Shown here: piece by piece, positions 5,540 to 7,831 of the stretch
Layout: the number at the start of each line of letters is the position of its first letter
How positions within the stretch are numbered: position 1 is the stretch's first letter
Assembly (NCBI GenBank): GCA_910577215.1
Contig: CAJTMQ010000024.1
Coordinates: 13,098-20,928 of the forward strand
Direction of reading: 5' to 3'
DNA from: an uncultured Eubacterium sp.
Lineage (GTDB): Bacteria > Bacillota > Clostridia > Oscillospirales > Acutalibacteraceae
DNA length: 7,831 bases
Made by a program: the position numbers and the translations under genes
Notes under the pieces: generated by a model
Told to the model about the DNA's origin: nothing
The model's database searches: none
The model's input: the letters and a program-made list of their open reading frames with translations, nothing else

Positions 5540-6464
5540 TTCTTATTTCACTTACTTCCATAATTTCAAAATCGTTTGTGTAATCATTCAGCAGCACAAT
5601 ATATTCAAATTCATTTCTTGAAACAAGCTCTCTTATAATCTTTTTCTCCGCTATTTCCTTTTTACTTGATGCATGAACAGATACTGCAAATTTAACTCCC
5701 GAAAGAAAGCCGTCTGCCATTGCTTCAACCTCCTCCGAGGTTGATATTTCATCACAGACTATAATTTCAGGAGAAAGCGTTCTTATTGCCATTTCAATAC
5801 CAACGCTTTTGGGATAGCCTGTTAAAACATCTGCATTAAAGCCTATATCCGAATTTATACCGTTAGCACCCTTATAGGCAATCTCGTTTCGTTCATCAAC
5901 AATGGCTACCTTTCTGCATCTGTTGTTGAAGCCGCCCGACAAAAGCCGTGAAAAATCGCGAAGGAAAGTTGTTTTTCCGCCCGCAGGTGCGGATGCAACA
6001 ATAATGCTCGGAAAACTGTTAACATAAAGCATATTCAGAATTTGCCTTGAACAATCCTTTATTTCATTTGCTATACGTATATTTAATGCGTTTATTTCTT
6101 TAACTGCCGTAATATCCTTGTTCTTAATCACTGCAGTTGAAGCAACACCAACCCTGTTTCCGCCCTCTGCGGTTATAAAACCCTTCGTTAAATTATCAAT
6201 GACGGAGTGCACCGAATAATTGCTCAGTCTGCGGAAGATTAAATCAAATTCTTCTTCATCAACAACATATGCCTGCTCTGAATAATGATTAAGTAATTTT
6301 CCTTTTGATGTTATAAAAAGGCAATTTTTTCCGAAAACTAAAATAAGCGGCAAATTTTTTCTTATTCTTATTTCGGTAAGCTGCTTTAGAATTTCAGCAG
6401 GCAGAGTTGTTATTGAGCTGATTATCTCGTCTGATAAAGACGGCAAAACGCTTTTTAAGCCCAT
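5484..6464 (-). CDS. spoIIIAA: Stage III sporulation protein AA (SpoIIIAA), secretion-type ATPase
   Basis: Started at ATG 6464 the protein has 326 residues (Bacillus homologue about 307). The N-terminal part has the family segments LTEIRIRKNLPLIL (about 29-42) and GGNRVGVASTAV. The ATPase core follows, with a P-loop region ASAPAGGKTTFLRDF (about 157-171, Lys164), the motif VDERNEIA and a Walker B IIVCDEIS with Asp238/Glu239. SpoIIIAA resembles type II/IV secretion traffic ATPases and probably powers the mother-cell side of the SpoIIIA channel from the cytoplasm. The open frame extends upstream to 6713, but that would run into the divergent gene and gives a non-family N-terminus. The 6464 start has GAGGTGAG at 6476-6469. 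The P-loop begins with Ser rather than the usual Gly. The last 18 codons overlap spoIIIAB. Confidence 0.95.
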   Translation of the reverse strand: MGLKSVLPSLSDEIISSITTLPAEILKQLTEIRIRKNLPLILVFGKNCLFITSKGKLLNHYSEQAYVVDEEEFDLIFRRLSNYSVHSVIDNLTKGFITAEGGNRVGVASTAVIKNKDITAVKEINALNIRIANEIKDCSRQILNMLYVNSFPSIIVASAPAGGKTTFLRDFSRLLSGGFNNRCRKVAIVDERNEIAYKGANGINSDIGFNADVLTGYPKSVGIEMAIRTLSPEIIVCDEISTSEEVEAMADGFLSGVKFAVSVHASSKKEIAEKKIIRELVSRNEFEYIVLLNDYTNDFEIMEVSEIRSEILRNCSSEFVLGCSRL

Positions 6465-6481
6465 ATCACTCACCTCAATAA

Positions 6482-6510
6482 GATATATGAATTCTTGTCC
6501 GAAAATATTA
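6482..6510 (-). promoter_or_regulatory. Predicted sigma-E promoter of the spoIIIA operon
   Basis: On the minus strand TAATATT at 6510-6504 fits the sigma-E -35 consensus (kmATATT) at every position. After a 14-base spacer, CATATATC at 6489-6482 matches most of the -10 consensus CATACAnT. The expected start falls near 6476-6474, leaving a very short leader with the spoIIIAA binding site at its 5' end. That short leader is a reason for caution. A second candidate with a better -10 (CATATATT, 6559-6552) and an ATATT core at 6579-6575, spaced 15 bases, would give a leader of about 80 bases. Sigma-E control of spoIIIA is established in Bacillus; which site is used here is inference. Confidence 0.5.
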
Positions 6511-6537
6511 CAGGAATGTAAATGCCTCCAAAATTTA

Positions 6538-6566
6538 TTGAAGAAACTGTAAATATATGGTATTAT
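6538..6566 (+). promoter_or_regulatory. Predicted sigma-A promoter for the GtrA-YfhO gene
   Basis: TTGAAG (6538-6543, four of six matches to TTGACA) is followed after exactly 17 bases by TATTAT (6561-6566, five of six), with a TG at 6558-6559 forming an extended -10. Transcription would start near 6573, giving a leader of about 24 bases that holds AGGTGG (6584-6589), seven bases before the ATG at 6597. The site overlaps the distal sigma-E candidate on the other strand. Confidence 0.55.
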
Positions 6567-6596
6567 TTCTAAAGAATATATATAGGTGGAAAATAT

Positions 6597-7831
6597 ATGG
6601 ATATTACTGTAAAAAATCAAAACAGATATGCAAACAGATTTATAAACGGAGAAACTGTGAACTATTCTATTGCATATGCTGTTTCCTTTTTTATTCTGAT
6701 TGCGGTAAAGCAATTTTTAAAAACCTTTATAGGCTTAGAAACATCTGCTTCCTGCACGATTGCTTTTATAATTACCGAAGCTGTTTTATTTCTTTTTGAG
6801 CGTTTCTTTGTTTTCAAAAGCAATATTACAACCTCAAAAATCACACAGGGCATCTTATTTGTGCTCAATACTGCTATGCATTTCGGTATATATAAGCTTG
6901 CACATGTAATTCTGTGCGGTTCATTAAATATATATGATTTTACTGTTTGGCTTATGGTTGCCGTTTTTATATTTATATTCAACTACCCGCTTGCCAGAAT
7001 TCTTATTTTCGGCTGTATGGATAAAGCGGATAATAAAAACGGAGGCAGAGTTTACAGACATTTATTCAGGAACAGATTTATAATTCTTTCCATGCTGGTT
7101 TCTCTTGTTGCCATGGGATTTATGTTTATCGTGTTCAAGGTTTTTCCGTTTGGTGATACTACTGTTTTAAGAATGGATCTTTACCATCAATACGGTCCGT
7201 TATTTGTAGAACTGTTTGACAGGCTTTCCGATCACGAAACCTTTTTATACAGCTGGACTGCGGGCGGCGGTTCAAGCTTTCTCGGCAATTATTTCAATTA
7301 TTTGTCAAGTCCTATAAATATATTGATTTTCCTGTTTGACAGAGAGCAGATGCCATATGCAATTTCATTCCTTGTTGCAGTAAAATGTATGCTTACTGCA
7401 GGCACCTTTACACTTTACATCAAAAAAAGCCAAAGGCATCATTCCTTCATAAGTGCTGCCTTTGGTGTGATGTATGCGTTTTCTGCATATATGCTTGCAT
7501 ATTTCTGGAACATTATGTGGCTTGACGGAATGGTTATGCTTCCGCTGATTATTCTCGGAATTGAAAACATCCTCAACAGCGGCAGATGCAGACTTTATAT
7601 ACTTTCCTTAATCTATTTAATGTATTCAAGCTATTATATGGGATATATGGTCTGCATTTTCTCTGTTATTTACTTTATCGCTTACTATTTATTAACCGTC
7701 GGAAACAACAAGATTGATTCCAACTTCATATCCTCAAAAAAATTTTCGCTGAAAGCACTTTCCAACAATAAGTTTATTAACCGAGGATTCAGATTTGCAG
7801 TATCCTCCCTTTTGGCAGGTGCTGTATGTGC
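6597..7831 (+). CDS. GtrA-like domain fused to YfhO family membrane glycosyltransferase, C-terminus cut by window edge
   Basis: The frame stays open from ATG 6597 to the right edge (411 codons); YfhO proteins usually have about 800-900 residues, so more than half is missing. Residues about 194-330 carry clear YfhO features: DLYHQYGPL at 194-202, then WTAGGGSSFLGNYFNYLSSP, a membrane-rich stretch with FGVMYAFSAYML, and WNIMWLDGMVMLPLI. YfhO is a GT-C-fold transferase that in Bacillus acts with the synthase CsbB and a GtrA-family flippase to glycosylate cell-surface polymers. Before this, residues about 22-140 hold four hydrophobic helices. Helices 2 and 4 end in FLFERFFVFKS (65-75) and FNYPLARILIF (128-138), resembling the paired motifs of GtrA proteins. 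A polar linker (about 141-158) joins the two parts. AGGTGG at 6584-6589 supports the start. Acceptor and sugar are unknown. The YfhO call is firm; the GtrA call is by motif resemblance. Confidence 0.85.
   Translation, partial: MDITVKNQNRYANRFINGETVNYSIAYAVSFFILIAVKQFLKTFIGLETSASCTIAFIITEAVLFLFERFFVFKSNITTSKITQGILFVLNTAMHFGIYKLAHVILCGSLNIYDFTVWLMVAVFIFIFNYPLARILIFGCMDKADNKNGGRVYRHLFRNRFIILSMLVSLVAMGFMFIVFKVFPFGDTTVLRMDLYHQYGPLFVELFDRLSDHETFLYSWTAGGGSSFLGNYFNYLSSPINILIFLFDREQMPYAISFLVAVKCMLTAGTFTLYIKKSQRHHSFISAAFGVMYAFSAYMLAYFWNIMWLDGMVMLPLIILGIENILNSGRCRLYILSLIYLMYSSYYMGYMVCIFSVIYFIAYYLLTVGNNKIDSNFISSKKFSLKALSNNKFINRGFRFAVSSLLAGAVC

Noticed and set aside
6525..6529. GGAGG in the spoIIIAA leader, suggesting a leader peptide
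   Set aside because: No ATG, GTG or TTG start lies at suitable spacing, and the only nearby short frame has a few codons.
6465..6713. Extension of spoIIIAA upstream to 6713 (83 extra residues)
   Set aside because: The added residues do not resemble the family, they run across the divergent gene start, and a good GAGGTGAG site marks the start at 6464.
6557..6982. Other open frames overlapping the start of the GtrA-YfhO gene on both strands
   Set aside because: The frame starting at 6597 continues without a stop into clear YfhO sequence and has a binding site, so the others are shadows.

Overview
The window looks like a chromosomal segment of an AT-rich, endospore-forming Firmicute. It carries a complete eight-gene spoIIIA operon, strong AGGAGG-type ribosome binding sites and low-GC codon use. 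Downstream of spoIIIA, an Asp23 gene and nusB are followed directly by a Kae1/M22 paralog, with no accB/accC in between. This favours Clostridia, probably a gut Oscillospirales/Ruminococcaceae-like lineage, over Bacillus. The placement is inference, not a species call.

Layout. From 6464 down to 1687 (minus strand) lie spoIIIAA-AB-AC-AD-AE-AF-AG-AH, mostly overlapping or nearly touching. A sigma-E-like promoter lies just upstream of spoIIIAA. About 50 bases after spoIIIAH begins a housekeeping group on the same strand: asp23 (1630-1238), nusB (1180-788) and a Kae1/TsaD-like protein that runs off the left edge (788-1). It has its own extended -10 sigma-A-type promoter inside the spoIIIAH-asp23 gap, and an intrinsic terminator/attenuator hairpin between asp23 and nusB. 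On the plus strand, diverging from spoIIIAA, a large membrane protein gene starts at 6597 and runs off the right edge. Its first ~140 residues look like a GtrA-type four-helix module and the rest is YfhO family.

How the genes work together. SpoIIIAA-AH build the mother-cell half of the channel linking the mother cell to the forespore after engulfment. SpoIIIAA is the ATPase, AB and AC/AD/AE are membrane platform components, AF/AG/AH are ring-forming proteins, and SpoIIIAH meets forespore SpoIIQ. The asp23-nusB-Kae1 group is vegetative in character (membrane-associated Asp23, rRNA antitermination, ASKHA-fold Kae1). The GtrA-YfhO protein is probably a polyprenyl-phosphate-sugar-dependent cell-surface glycosylation enzyme that combines a flippase-like and a transferase-like module. 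This fusion is the most unusual item in the window.

No rRNA, tRNA, CRISPR array, insertion sequence or prophage sequence was seen. The only gene-free stretches are short (132 bases at 6465-6596, 89 at 2308-2396, and about 57 each at 1631-1686 and 1181-1237). All appear to hold regulatory or structural elements.
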